Shown here piece by piece: positions 1 to 8,528 of a DNA stretch of 64,000 nucleotides. The notes below the pieces were generated by a model. It was given only the letters and a program-made list of their open reading frames with translations. It was not told where the DNA came from and ran no database searches. Every line of letters starts with the position of its first letter. Position 1 is the first letter of the stretch. The translations under genes were made by a program, and so were the position numbers. Origin of the DNA: Rhodoplanes serenus (GTDB lineage Bacteria; Pseudomonadota; Alphaproteobacteria; Rhizobiales; Xanthobacteraceae); assembly GCA_945893145.1 (NCBI GenBank), contig CAMDDZ010000004.1:61363-125362 (forward strand), given 5' to 3'.

Positions 1-1677
1 CGGCCGGTTGACGATCGGCTCTTCGTGGACGTTGAAGCTGGTGTTGACCAGCACTGGCAGGCCGGTGGCGGCTTTGAAGTTGCGCAAAATCTCGGCGTAC
101 AGCGGGTTTTCCTGATCGCGCACGATCTGCGGCCGCGCCGTGCCATCGACATGGATCACCGCCGGAATGCGCGAGCGCCATTCCGGCCGCGCCGCGCAGG
201 TGATGGTCATGAACCGCGCGGCGTAGCGGTTGACCGGCGTGATCTCGAACACCTTGTCGGCGTCCTCTTCCAACACATAGGGCGCGAACGGCATGAACTC
301 CGAGCGCGCCAGCCGATGATTGAGCTGATCGTTGATCGCGGCGTCGGACGGGCTCGCCAGGATGCTGCGGGCGCCCAGCGCGCGGGGGCCATATTCCATG
401 CGGCCGACGTAAGCGGCGCCGGCCTTGCTCGCGAGCAGCAGATCGGCGGTGACGCGCGCTGGCGTGCCCGGCAGGCGGCGCGCGCCAGCGGCGGCGAGAT
501 GTTCGTCGATGCGGGTGTTGTAGTCGGTGCCGAGATAGACGTTGTCGAGCCGGTGCCGCTTTCCGAGCCACGTCGAGAGCCCGTCGCGCTGGAGCAGGAA
601 GCAAAGGCCTGCGCCGACTGCGAGCCCGCCGTCGCCCATGGCGGGGAAGATAAAAATTTCATCGATTGGGCAGCTCTCGGCCAGCAGCCGGTTGAGCCGC
701 ACGTTGGCGAACAGGCCGCCGGCGAGGCCGAGATGCCGCGTCTTGGTGCGTTCGAGTTGGCGCTGGACTGAGGCCAGCGTGACGTCTTCGGTGGCCTTCT
801 GGATCGAGGCCGCGATGGTCTCGCGGGTCTGTCCGCGGCAGATCGCGTCGATGGTGTTCTTGATCGCGGTTTCGTCCGCGAAATCGCCGACGATGACGCC
901 GTCGGCGTCGATCCGGAAATGCGTCGCCATCTCGGCCGCGAGCTTGGGCTCGCCGTGCGCGGCGAGTCCGGTCAGCTTGCCCTCGTGACGGAACATCTTG
1001 AAGCCGCAGGCTTCGGTGGCGAAGCCGTAGGCCCAGGCAATGCTGGCGCGCTTGGGCCCGCGCTGTACCAGCCAGCGGTCGTCGCCGTAATCGCAGGTGA
1101 GCTTGCCGTCCTTCAGCGTGCGGGTGCTGTAGCTGACGTTGTCGCCGACGCCGTCCGCCGTGTAGAGCAGGGCATCGTCCCAGTCGGTGAAGAACAGCGC
1201 CGCGAGCGCGTGACTCTCATGATGGTTGGCGAACTCAAAGCGGCAATTGGCACGAAAGCCATTCTCCGCCAGGAACGAGTCGGCGCGGAACACCGACAGC
1301 GTGTCGGTGGTGCCGCGAAGCTGGCAATGCACCATGAGATCGCGCAGCCGGGTGTCCGGCGCGCTGCCGGCGCGCCGGAATGCGTAGTCGAGCTCGCGCA
1401 ACAGCGGATAGCGGAAATAGTGCCAGTGAAAAAACGAGCGGGTCGAGACGATGGCGTCGACATCGTTGCGCGTCCAGCCGGCGATGCGCAGCACCTCGTC
1501 GATCGCGAGCCAGGGCACGCCGTCGCCTGAGCCCTTGCGGCGGGTCAGGCGCTCCTCTTCGACCGCCGCCAGCAGCCGATAGTCCTCGAAGACTGCCGCC
1601 GAGGCGTCGTGGCAGCCGGGATGGAACGCTAAGATACGCACGTGGTGAGGGCCCTTGCGGTCGGCAGGAACTAGCAT
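1..1677 (-). CDS. Carbamoyltransferase, NodU/CmcH/TobZ family (3' end cut by window edge)
   Basis: Transfers the carbamoyl group of carbamoyl phosphate, through a carbamoyl-adenylate, to a hydroxyl of a small molecule or saccharide. The 559 visible codons run unbroken off the left edge. The N-terminal Kae1-like half shows [11 protein letters not shown], the metal-binding signature HHESHA and the nucleotide-loop DGVGD. The C-terminal half shows [13 protein letters not shown] and [12 protein letters not shown], the family's typical ending, so only about 20-40 residues should be missing. The start is uncertain: ATG at 1677, or an internal GTG at 1641 that would begin MRILAFHPG, closer to relatives. 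The acceptor cannot be told; NodU carbamoylates Nod factor, but no nod or antibiotic genes are visible. Confidence 0.88.
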   Translation of the reverse strand, partial: MLVPADRKGPHHVRILAFHPGCHDASAAVFEDYRLLAAVEEERLTRRKGSGDGVPWLAIDEVLRIAGWTRNDVDAIVSTRSFFHWHYFRYPLLRELDYAFRRAGSAPDTRLRDLMVHCQLRGTTDTLSVFRADSFLAENGFRANCRFEFANHHESHALAALFFTDWDDALLYTADGVGDNVSYSTRTLKDGKLTCDYGDDRWLVQRGPKRASIAWAYGFATEACGFKMFRHEGKLTGLAAHGEPKLAAEMATHFRIDADGVIVGDFADETAIKNTIDAICRGQTRETIAASIQKATEDVTLASVQRQLERTKTRHLGLAGGLFANVRLNRLLAESCPIDEIFIFPAMGDGGLAVGAGLCFLLQRDGLSTWLGKRHRLDNVYLGTDYNTRIDEHLAAAGARRLPGTPARVTADLLLASKAGAAYVGRMEYGPRALGARSILASPSDAAINDQLNHRLARSEFMPFAPYVLEEDADKVFEITPVNRYAARFMTITCAARPEWRSRIPAVIHVDGTARPQIVRDQENPLYAEILRNFKAATGLPVLVNTSFNVHEEPIVNRP

Positions 1678-1763
1678 TTTGCGCCGCCAAACGCTACTTC
1701 ACCGTGCCTGCCGCGATGGCAGGCGCTGTTGCGCTTGCTGGCGATGAGGGAGGCCTTAGTCCA

Positions 1764-2537
1764 ATGCCCTACCAGACCATTCTCGTCGAGACCAAAGGCC
1801 GGGTCGGCATTATCCGTTTCAACCGTCCGCAGGTGCTGAACGCGCTGAACGCCGCGCTGGTCAAGGAACTTATCGCCGCGGTCAATGCCTTCGACGCCGA
1901 CAGCGCCATCGGTTGCATCTTGATCACTGGCTCAGACAAGGCGTTTGCCGCCGGCGCCGATATCAAGGAGATGGCAAGCAAGGAGTATATAGACGCCTTC
2001 CTCAACAACTTCGGTGCCAACGAGGACGCCATCGCCCGCGCGCGCAAGCCCGTGGTCGCCGCGGTCGCCGGCTTCGCGCTGGGCGGCGGCTGCGAGTTCG
2101 CAATGCAGTGCGATCTCATCATTGCCGCCGATAACGCCAAGTTCGGCCAGCCGGAGATCAAGCTCGGCGTCATCCCAGGTTACGGCGGCACACAGCGGCT
2201 GACCCAAGCGGTCGGCAAGGCGAAGGCGATGGATATGATTCTCACCGGCCGCATGATGGACGCGGCCGAGGCTGAGCGCGCGGGCCTCGTGGCGCGCGTG
2301 GTGCCATTGGCGAGCTTGATGGATGAGGCGGTGAAGGTTGCCGAGACCATCGCATCGATGTCGCTGCCGTCGGTGCTCTCTGGCAAGGAGGCGGTCAACC
2401 GCGCGTTCGAAGTCTTCCTCGCGGAGGGGGTGTTGTTCGAGCGGCGCGTGTTTCAAGCGCTGTTCGCGACCGAGGACCAGAAGGAAGGCATGGCGGCTTT
2501 CGTCGAAAAGCGCTCGGCGAAGTTTAAGAACAAATAA
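1764..2537 (+). CDS. Enoyl-CoA hydratase (crotonase family)
   Basis: Hydrates trans-2-enoyl-CoA to 3-hydroxyacyl-CoA in fatty-acid or CoA-thioester beta-oxidation in the cytoplasm. The 257 residues match the usual length. The oxyanion-hole segment AGADIKEM is at 63-70, [12 protein letters not shown] contains catalytic Glu111, and FGQPEIKLG contains the second catalytic Glu131, so both acids of the rat mitochondrial enzyme are kept. The C-terminus [12 protein letters not shown] also matches the short-chain hydratase type. The ATG is preceded by GAGGGAGG about 11 bases upstream. The open frame continues far upstream, but that part is antisense to the carbamoyltransferase and is not coding. The gene is monocistronic, with a palindromic repeat downstream. 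Confidence 0.93.
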   Translation: MPYQTILVETKGRVGIIRFNRPQVLNALNAALVKELIAAVNAFDADSAIGCILITGSDKAFAAGADIKEMASKEYIDAFLNNFGANEDAIARARKPVVAAVAGFALGGGCEFAMQCDLIIAADNAKFGQPEIKLGVIPGYGGTQRLTQAVGKAKAMDMILTGRMMDAAEAERAGLVARVVPLASLMDEAVKVAETIASMSLPSVLSGKEAVNRAFEVFLAEGVLFERRVFQALFATEDQKEGMAAFVEKRSAKFKNK

Positions 2538-2563
2538 GAAAGCAGCTATCGAATTGAATCACT

Positions 2564-2637
2564 CGTTCGTCACCGCGAAAGCGGGGAACCAGAATTTTGG
2601 CCAAAGAACTGGGCCCCTGCTTCCGCGGGGGCGAACG
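2564..2637. repeat. Imperfect palindromic intergenic repeat
   Basis: CGTTCG...CCGCG..AGC.GGG..CCAG on the left is mirrored by CTGG..CCC.GCT..CGCGG...CGAACG on the right around a 16-base centre. This is a REP-like element filling the gap between the convergent hydratase and TPR genes. It could fold in RNA from either side and act as a transcript end. Function is not shown by sequence. Confidence 0.6.
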
Positions 2638-2650
2638 GAGAGTGCGCCTA

Positions 2651-4330
2651 CTACTTCAACCGCTTCAACTCACCCACCGCGCCGTCGTATTCGATAAAGG
2701 TCTGCGGGCAGGTGTCGGCTGCGGCCTTCAGCGCCGTGCGGGCGTCGGCGCTGTTGCCGCGCAGCAGGTGCCATTCGCCGATGTAGAATTCCACCTCGCA
2801 GCGTTCGTCGGTGCTCGATGCGGCCGTCCGCACGTCATCCATGGTGCGCTTGCCCAGATAGAAGTCGATCACCGCGTAGGGCCAATCCTTGGTCTTCAGC
2901 CGGGCCGCGTTGGTGCCGAGTTCGGCTGTGCCGTCTTGGCCGAGCCGCGTGCGCGCCAGATAACGCCACAGCATGGTGTAGCTGTTGTCGGCGAGATCGT
3001 TGGCGCGGAGCAGATCGCTGGCGGCGTTGTTGAAGTCGCCAAGCGAGAAATAAACGTAGCCACGGCTGCGGTAGCGCACCGAACTGTTGGGCTCGATCCG
3101 GATCGCCTCGCCGTAGTCAGCGATGGCGCGATCATCGTCGCCCTTGGCGTGCCAGGCGTTGGCGCGGTTGGCGTAGGCGGTGGCGTATTTCGGATCGCGC
3201 CGGATCGCGTCGGTATAGTCGGCGATGGCGCGGTCGTTGTCGCCTTTGACGCGCCAGGCGTAGCCGCGGTTGTTGTAAGCGATGGCGTCGTTCGGCTGGA
3301 GCCTGATCGCCTCGGAGTAATCGGCGATGGCACGCTCGAGGTTGTTCTTGGCGCGCCAGGCCAGGCCGCGGCCGACGTAGGCATTGGCGTATTTCGGATC
3401 GAGCCGGATCGTCTCGTCGTAGTCGGCAATGGCGCGGTCGTTGTCGCCCTTGGCGCGCCAGGTCAGCCCACGGTTGTAATAGGCGTTGGTGTAGTCCGGC
3501 TTGAGGCGGATCGCCTGGTTGCAATCCTCGATCGCGAGGTCGAGATCGCCCTTGGAGCGCCGATCGTCGCAGCGGTTGCTGTAGCCTTGGGCGTAGTTTG
3601 GATCGAGGCGGATCGCCTCGGTGTAGTCGGCGATGGCGCGGGCGTAGTCGCCCTTGCCGCTCCAGGCGATGCCGCGGTTGTTGTAGGCGAACACAAGCCT
3701 GGCGTTGAGCTGGATGGCTTGGTCGCAATCCGCAATGGCGCGGTTGTTGTCGCCCTTGGTGTTCCAGAGCCCGCAGCGGTTGCCGTAGGCGGTGGCGCGG
3801 TTCTGCGAAGTTTCGGTCCGGTCATTTAAGATGCGGTCACAGGCCGCCATGTTGCGGTCGGCTTCCGCGCGGTTGTTGACGTCGCGGCACTGATCCCAAT
3901 CGATGTCGCGGGACGATCGCGGCTGGCTTGTATCGAGGTTCGGCTTGCGGGATGCATCGCAGAACGAGCCGCGGACCTTGCAGTTGCGCCCCCCGGCATT
4001 GCGGCATTCGTTGAGGGCGGTGCTGTCGGCCGCTTCCTTGGTGGGCCGCGTTGCCCAGCCCCAGGGGCCGCAGCTCTCACTATCGTCGTAGGCGAAGGAG
4101 GCGCAATTCTCGTCGAGCGTGGCGACGACCTTGCATTCGCGGACATTGCGGCCGTTGCATTCACTCATGGCGGTGTTGTTCGCTTCGTCGGCCGTCGAGT
4201 AATTCCACGCGCCGCCCCAGCCGCCGCATCGCCCGATCGCCAACGCGCCACGGGCCTGCGCGGTCACGTCGCTGCCGATCCATGCCGCAAGCACCGCGAT
4301 TGCAGCAATGGCAAAGCTTGCCGTTTTCAT
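2651..4330 (-). CDS. Exported TPR-repeat protein with two DUF4189 modules
   Basis: Function unknown; probably a periplasmic scaffold. ATG at 4330 is chosen over a longer frame because it opens a clean signal peptide (MKTASFAIAAIAVLAAW, cleavage after TAQA). Residues about 28-130 hold two tandem DUF4189-type modules, each with regularly placed cysteines (for example CNGRNVRECKV and CRNAGGRNCKV), likely disulfide-bonded. From about residue 175 come at least eight TPRs of 34 residues in the pattern AY.NRG..W..KGD..RAIADY.EAIRL.P. The repeats are so alike that they look like recent unit duplication. The last 100 residues are non-repetitive and contain a further Cys pair. 559 residues. Confidence 0.8.
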   Translation of the reverse strand: MKTASFAIAAIAVLAAWIGSDVTAQARGALAIGRCGGWGGAWNYSTADEANNTAMSECNGRNVRECKVVATLDENCASFAYDDSESCGPWGWATRPTKEAADSTALNECRNAGGRNCKVRGSFCDASRKPNLDTSQPRSSRDIDWDQCRDVNNRAEADRNMAACDRILNDRTETSQNRATAYGNRCGLWNTKGDNNRAIADCDQAIQLNARLVFAYNNRGIAWSGKGDYARAIADYTEAIRLDPNYAQGYSNRCDDRRSKGDLDLAIEDCNQAIRLKPDYTNAYYNRGLTWRAKGDNDRAIADYDETIRLDPKYANAYVGRGLAWRAKNNLERAIADYSEAIRLQPNDAIAYNNRGYAWRVKGDNDRAIADYTDAIRRDPKYATAYANRANAWHAKGDDDRAIADYGEAIRIEPNSSVRYRSRGYVYFSLGDFNNAASDLLRANDLADNSYTMLWRYLARTRLGQDGTAELGTNAARLKTKDWPYAVIDFYLGKRTMDDVRTAASSTDERCEVEFYIGEWHLLRGNSADARTALKAAADTCPQTFIEYDGAVGELKRLK

Positions 4331-4366
4331 AGGACCCTCGGGCCGTTTTGGCTTTTCATATTTGGA

Positions 4367-4385
4367 GCATGATGTTCGATCATGC
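4367..4385. repeat. Perfect 7-bp inverted repeat upstream of the TPR gene
   Basis: GCATGAT and ATCATGC flank a 5-base loop. The arms match the ends (GAGCATGAT/ATCATGCTC) of the 73-bp palindrome at 53781-53853, so this may be a shortened relative. It lies 37-55 bases upstream of the TPR start codon and could also be an operator. The rest of 4331-4507 shows no gene. Confidence 0.45.
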
Positions 4386-4507
4386 ATTTCACAATTTTTG
4401 CTCGCCCTATGTAAAGGCGGCTTCCCAGCCGTAAGCTTCAAAGAAATAGCGCTATAAACCGCACCAAGAAATTGTGGCGGTGCAACGGCCGCAAACTGAA
4501 CGAACGA

Positions 4508-6004
4508 TTATTTCCGCACGCAAATCACGCGCACCACCGCAGCCTTGGCTTGCTCGACGCCGGGCTGGCCGGAGGCCGGCGCAACATAATTGGCATCGAG
4601 GAAGCTCATCACCTTCTCGCGTGGCACCACCGCGGCCTGCGGCGCCGGCGCGGGCCCGGCAACCATCGTAGGCTTGAGCACCACCATGCCGGCGAACTGG
4701 CCGGCGTCGTCGATCGCGGCGGCGCCGGAGAAACCGACCGTGGGCGCGGCATCGAGCGGCCGGTTGCTGGCGGCCGCGCCAAGCCGCGCGCTCGCCGTGC
4801 TGACCGCTGCGTCGCCGCCCTGCGCTTGCGGATCGGCGATGCCGACCAGCGTAACGTTGCTCGTGCCTGCCGTCGCGCCGATCAGTCTGATCGGCGTGAG
4901 TTCACGCGGGCCGTAGATGCGGATGAGCGCGAGATCGCCGGACTTGTCCTCGGCGACGCGCTCCGCATTGCCGTGTCCGGGGATGACGATCACGTTGCAA
5001 CCGTCGATCACCTGCCGGTCGGTGACGATGTAGCCCGCGGCGTTCACTACAATGCCGGTGCCGTACTCGACCTTGCGGCGCTGCGCCGGCGCAGTGGAGA
5101 CGGACGTTGCGGTGGCGCTGACAGCGGCGAACGGGACGAACGCACTCGACATCGCGACCACGACGGAGTCCATGGTGCCTTCCATTGCCTGGTCGTACAG
5201 GATGCTGACGCCGCGGATCTGGCCGTCCTTGATCGACGCGCGGATATAGAACTTCTTCAGCCCCTGCATGCCGGACAGCACGAAGTAGTCGGGCTTCAGC
5301 ACGCTCTGGCTGATCCGGCGCTTGGGTGGCGGCTTCTTCAGACGGTCGAGCACCGCCTCGAGGCTTGCGCCGCTGGTGACGCGGAAGGTCTCGATTTGCA
5401 ACTGGCCCTGCTGCGAGAACCATCGCGTGCCGCTCTCGCCGGGTGCGGTGTTGGTTGCGAGCTTTGCCGGCAAGCCAAGGCGCACGCCGGTGACGGTGTC
5501 CTCTACCAACCGCCAGCCGACCTCCTCCTGTTTCGGTGCCGCGACGGCCGCCAGCTCGGTGCGCTCCTGCGGCGTGAGGATTCCGGTTTCCTTCCCCTTG
5601 CGGCGTCGCTGGAATGTTTTAACAGCGGCAACCAGCCGGTCGCTGAATTCGCCATTGATCAGGCCGTTGTAGTCGCCGATCCATGCCAGATCGGACTGCA
5701 GCGACATGCGCTCGGTGAGCGAGAGCTCCGCATAGGCGTCGGGCAGATTGTGCTTGGCGGGCGGCGGTGCCGCCGTGTTGGTGGTGCCGGTCGTGCTGGC
5801 GTTGCGTGGCGTGGGCGTCGCGGCAGCAGGAGGCGTGTGCTCGGCAGGTTTGGGCTTGGCTGCCGCCGGTTTGGCGGGCGAGGGTTTGGCCGCCGCCGGC
5901 TTTGCGGCAGGCTTGGGAGCAGGCGGTGCGACGTAATCCGAGCCCTGGGCGAGCGCCAGCCCTGTGCCCAAAAGCACAATGAAAAACGCTGCCAAAACGC
6001 GCAT
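4508..6004 (-). CDS. Exported trypsin-fold protein with peptidoglycan-binding-like domain, catalytic His lost
   Basis: Exported protein of 498 residues: signal peptide 1-19 (cut after ALA), a Pro/Ala/Lys-rich linker (about 22-85) that could span peptidoglycan, a peptidoglycan-binding-1-like helix set (about 90-135, DYNGLINGEFSDRLVAAVKT), a middle domain, and a trypsin-like domain from about residue 312. In that domain, GYIVTDRQVIDGCN has Gln331 where active proteases carry His. GDLALIRI keeps the Asp (357) and GFSGAA keeps a Ser (426). With His gone, peptidase activity is unlikely; a binding or sensing role is inferred. It is divergent from the MoeB-like gene. Confidence 0.8.
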   Translation of the reverse strand: MRVLAAFFIVLLGTGLALAQGSDYVAPPAPKPAAKPAAAKPSPAKPAAAKPKPAEHTPPAAATPTPRNASTTGTTNTAAPPPAKHNLPDAYAELSLTERMSLQSDLAWIGDYNGLINGEFSDRLVAAVKTFQRRRKGKETGILTPQERTELAAVAAPKQEEVGWRLVEDTVTGVRLGLPAKLATNTAPGESGTRWFSQQGQLQIETFRVTSGASLEAVLDRLKKPPPKRRISQSVLKPDYFVLSGMQGLKKFYIRASIKDGQIRGVSILYDQAMEGTMDSVVVAMSSAFVPFAAVSATATSVSTAPAQRRKVEYGTGIVVNAAGYIVTDRQVIDGCNVIVIPGHGNAERVAEDKSGDLALIRIYGPRELTPIRLIGATAGTSNVTLVGIADPQAQGGDAAVSTASARLGAAASNRPLDAAPTVGFSGAAAIDDAGQFAGMVVLKPTMVAGPAPAPQAAVVPREKVMSFLDANYVAPASGQPGVEQAKAAVVRVICVRK

Positions 6005-6094
6005 ACCAACCCCGAACGGACAGTTCCCACTATCCCCGCCGCTACCCTAGCCGAAACCGTCCGGATGCGCCAATGATGCGATGCGGAACGCACA

Positions 6095-6895
6095 ATGCTC
6101 ACAGCCGACGAACTCGAGCGCTATGCCCGTCACATTGTGCTGCGCGAGGTCGGCGGCCCCGGCCAGGCTGCGCTTAAACGCGCACGGGTGCTGGTGGTCG
6201 GAGCGGGCGGACTGGGCGCCCCGGTGCTGCTCTATTTGGCCGCAGCCGGTGTCGGCACGCTTGGCGTGATCGACGACGACATGGTGTCGCTATCGAACCT
6301 GCAACGGCAGGTCATCCACGGAACTGCTGACGTCGGGAACCCGAAGGTCGCGAGCGCCGCAAGCGTGATCGAGCGCCTCAATCCGAATGTCGCGGTGGTG
6401 ACGCATGCCGAGCGGCTCACTGCGGCGAATGCGCTCTCGATCCTCGGTGGCTACGACATCGTGGCGGACGGGTCGGACAATTTCGCCACGCGCTACCTGG
6501 TGTCGGATGCGTGTTACTTCGCCAAGCGTCCGCTGGTGACGGCTGCGGTCGGAACCTTCGATGGCACGCTGACCACCATCCGCGCGCACGAACGCGGCAA
6601 GGACGGCGTGCCCCATCCGACTTATCGTTGCTTGTTCCCGGAGCCGCCGCCGCCCGGCACAGTCCCGATGTGCTCCGAAGCGGGCGTGCTCGGCGCGCTG
6701 ACCGGCGTACTCGGCTCGATGATGGCGCTGGAGGTGATCCGCGAGATCGTCGGGTTCGGCGAGGGCCTGGTGGGCCGGCTGCTGATGGTGGATGCGCGCG
6801 CCATGCGGTTCGAAACCGTTGGCTATCGCTACGATCCGGACAACCCGCTGAGCGGCACAAAGCCGACGATCAAGGATTTATCCGTGCACGCCTGA
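6095..6895 (+). CDS. MoeB/ThiF/HesA family adenylyltransferase
   Basis: E1-like enzyme that adenylates the C-terminal Gly-Gly of a MoaD/ThiS-type sulfur carrier for molybdopterin or thiamine synthesis. The nucleotide loop GAGGLG is at 36-41, followed by D.VSLSNLQRQV, ADGSDNFATRYL and PTYRCLFPE. 266 residues is a normal length. The four-Cys zinc site of E. coli MoeB is mostly gone: only C179 of YRC remains, and the distal CxxC is replaced by N250-P-L-S253. The candidate catalytic Cys is C193 (PMCSEAGVLG). MoeB versus ThiF cannot be decided; no mo- or thi-cluster is adjacent. Confidence 0.85.
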   Translation: MLTADELERYARHIVLREVGGPGQAALKRARVLVVGAGGLGAPVLLYLAAAGVGTLGVIDDDMVSLSNLQRQVIHGTADVGNPKVASAASVIERLNPNVAVVTHAERLTAANALSILGGYDIVADGSDNFATRYLVSDACYFAKRPLVTAAVGTFDGTLTTIRAHERGKDGVPHPTYRCLFPEPPPPGTVPMCSEAGVLGALTGVLGSMMALEVIREIVGFGEGLVGRLLMVDARAMRFETVGYRYDPDNPLSGTKPTIKDLSVHA

Positions 6896-6897
6896 CT

Positions 6898-7012
6898 CGT
6901 GTCCCGGGCGCCGCACAGCACGGAACGAAGTGGAGTGATGCGCTGCAGACCCGGGACCATTCCAGCCTGTAACGGTCCCGGATCAGCGGGGCACCGCAGC
7001 GCGCTACTTGCT
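6898..7012. repeat. Dispersed repeat with GTGTCCCGGG end, truncated copy
   Basis: The segment from GTGTCCCGGGCGC to GGATCAGCGGGGCACCGC is repeated, with about 30 variable bases, at 15717-15880. This copy starts 3 bases after the MoeB-like stop codon and lacks the right-hand inverted end of the other copy. It occupies the whole gap between the convergent genes. Confidence 0.6.
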
Positions 7013-7381
7013 CCAGGTCGCGACCAGGCTCGTGCCCTTCATCACCGACCATTTGTTGTCGCCGGCCGCGACCAGCGCGAAGCAATTGGGCTTGCCGCCC
7101 TTCCAGGTGGTGCAGAAGCCGATCTTGTCGAGCTTCCATGTGCCGCTATCTTTGACACCGGACTTGCCGGCTGGCTCGCGTGTCATCTTGCCATCGGCGT
7201 TGAACACCATCTTGAATTTGATGTTCGACGGCGTCGCGGCGGTAAACGGCTGGCCGGTGAAGAAGGCCTTCTCGATCTCTGCCGGCGTCAGCTTCGTGGC
7301 GGCGGGAGCCGACGTGGCGGGCCCAACAGCGGCGAGCACAACACCAGCGATCAAGACAGTGGCTGCGATCCAAGCACGCAT
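7004..7381 (-). CDS. Small exported protein of unknown function
   Basis: Not a family I recognise. ATG at 7381 gives 125 residues with a signal peptide (MRAWIAATVLIAGVVLA, cleavage near TSA) and GGAG about 12 bases upstream; a start nine codons earlier is possible but weakens the signal. The mature part looks like a compact beta-rich domain with two cysteines (GFCTTW and PNCFAL) that could pair. The pattern (a GKM..EP segment, a GTWKLD strand, KWSVMKG) recalls small exported lipocalin-like proteins of rhizobia, but that is only an impression. The gene stands alone, and its 3' end abuts the dispersed repeat. Confidence 0.65.
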   Translation of the reverse strand: MRAWIAATVLIAGVVLAAVGPATSAPAATKLTPAEIEKAFFTGQPFTAATPSNIKFKMVFNADGKMTREPAGKSGVKDSGTWKLDKIGFCTTWKGGKPNCFALVAAGDNKWSVMKGTSLVATWSK

Positions 7382-7480
7382 CAATGTGCGCTCCGAAATT
7401 GTGTCCATTGCCAGCCATTATACGCCGGAAATGTTCACCACGGGATGAACGAGGCTCTGCCGTGAAATGGGGCAGGCGGC

Positions 7481-8140
7481 TCAGACCACAATTGTCTTGT
7501 CGATCAAAAGCTTCCAGTTGCCGGGGCGGGGCTTCGCCACCTCGCCTGACAACCAGGTGCCGGTCACTTTGCCCTCCCATTCGATGGGAAGAACCATGCC
7601 GCGGAGGAACTTGGTGGGCATCTGGCGAGACCCCCAGGCGATCACGGTGTCCGATCCGGTCTCCCACCAGGCGTCGCCCGGCGCGAGATCGCGATGCGAT
7701 TCCGCGTCCTGCTGAACATTGAACGTGCCTTCGAGCAGGCAGCGGATTCCCGGCCCCGGATGCTGATGACGGTCGGCAATGCGGCCCGTGGTGGTGGTGA
7801 TCTGATCGAGACGGAACAGCCAGCGGGTGCCGTCCAACATGGCGAGATTGGAAATGACCCGCGACATGCGCAGGCCAGACATGACGCCATCGCCGTCATG
7901 CAGCAGCGGTGCTGCATTGGGCAGCGCCAGCTCCCATCGCCAAAGTTGGCTCCAATCGGCGGACGCTTGCAGCGCGACGGGCGCATCGCAATAGAGCGCT
8001 TCGCCCGCGCTCAGCATTTGCCCGTTGATGGCAACGCGGCCGTGCCGCACGTAGAGCAGGCGATGCAGTGCCGGCAGCGGCGTTGCCGACACGCCGTCGG
8101 CGACGGCTTGGTCGTGGTAGAGGTTCAAGGCAAATGGCAT
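7481..8140 (-). CDS. Cupin-like protein, second gene of a two-cupin pair
   Basis: Likely a double-stranded beta-helix protein of 219 residues; reaction unknown. The ATG at 8140 (MPFALNLYHDQ) is chosen because a longer frame would run into the upstream cupin gene. The C-terminal half carries a cupin-like stretch: DRHQHPGPGIRCLLEGTF supplies a metal-type H.H and a following E-G, and PGDAWWETGSD fits the second motif. It follows the 117-residue cupin gene by 7 bases, so the two are probably co-transcribed and may act on one substrate or form a heteromer. Confidence 0.7.
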   Translation of the reverse strand: MPFALNLYHDQAVADGVSATPLPALHRLLYVRHGRVAINGQMLSAGEALYCDAPVALQASADWSQLWRWELALPNAAPLLHDGDGVMSGLRMSRVISNLAMLDGTRWLFRLDQITTTTGRIADRHQHPGPGIRCLLEGTFNVQQDAESHRDLAPGDAWWETGSDTVIAWGSRQMPTKFLRGMVLPIEWEGKVTGTWLSGEVAKPRPGNWKLLIDKTIVV

Positions 8141-8147
8141 CGGGTCT

Positions 8148-8501
8148 CTACACGAGCGGTACGTAGTCGTATTCGCCAACGCCTTGCAGCACCAAGATCG
8201 TCATTGAGGTGTAGCCAGCATTCGTAACCAGATGCGGGCGGCCGGCCACCACCGCGTAGCTTTCGCCAGGAGCGAGCTGAACCTCCTGCTTCGGATTTTG
8301 CAGGAAGAGACGAAGACGGCCCTCTAATACGTAGAACGTATCGCTGACGTTGTTGTGGCAGTGCCACGGAACCTGTTGTGTCGGCGACAGCTGCAGTTCG
8401 CTGATCCGGAAGCCGGGGCGCTGCAGATGGTAAGCCCGGCGCTCGACTTCATAGAGATGGCTCGCGTCTTTGACGGCTTCCTTTGTTGCCTTCGTTTTCA
8501 T
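8148..8501 (-). CDS. Single-domain cupin protein
   Basis: Small cupin of 117 residues. Motif 1 is WHCHNN...TFYVLEGRL, with the first metal His pair and the Glu-Gly. Motif 2 is PGESYAVVAGRPHLVTNAG, with the last His. This metal-binding fold serves dioxygenases, isomerases and sensors; substrate unknown. The ATG at 8501 is preferred, with GAGGA ten bases upstream; a GTG at 8510 sits too close to it. First gene of the two-cupin pair and 27 bases downstream of the dehydrogenase stop, so all three could form one transcript. Confidence 0.75.
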   Translation of the reverse strand: MKTKATKEAVKDASHLYEVERRAYHLQRPGFRISELQLSPTQQVPWHCHNNVSDTFYVLEGRLRLFLQNPKQEVQLAPGESYAVVAGRPHLVTNAGYTSMTILVLQGVGEYDYVPLV

Positions 8502-8528
8502 TTGCGGCACGTCCTCTATCGCCTGTGC

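Noticed and set aside
25..771. Long + strand open frame opposite the carbamoyltransferase
   Set aside because: Composition (Arg/Ala/Gly/Asp rich) is that of an antisense frame in high-GC DNA; the minus strand carries clear carbamoyltransferase motifs over the same bases.
1..1677. Nodulation gene nodU
   Set aside because: Family membership is clear, but no other nod genes or nod box are visible, and many non-symbiotic bacteria carry such carbamoyltransferases.
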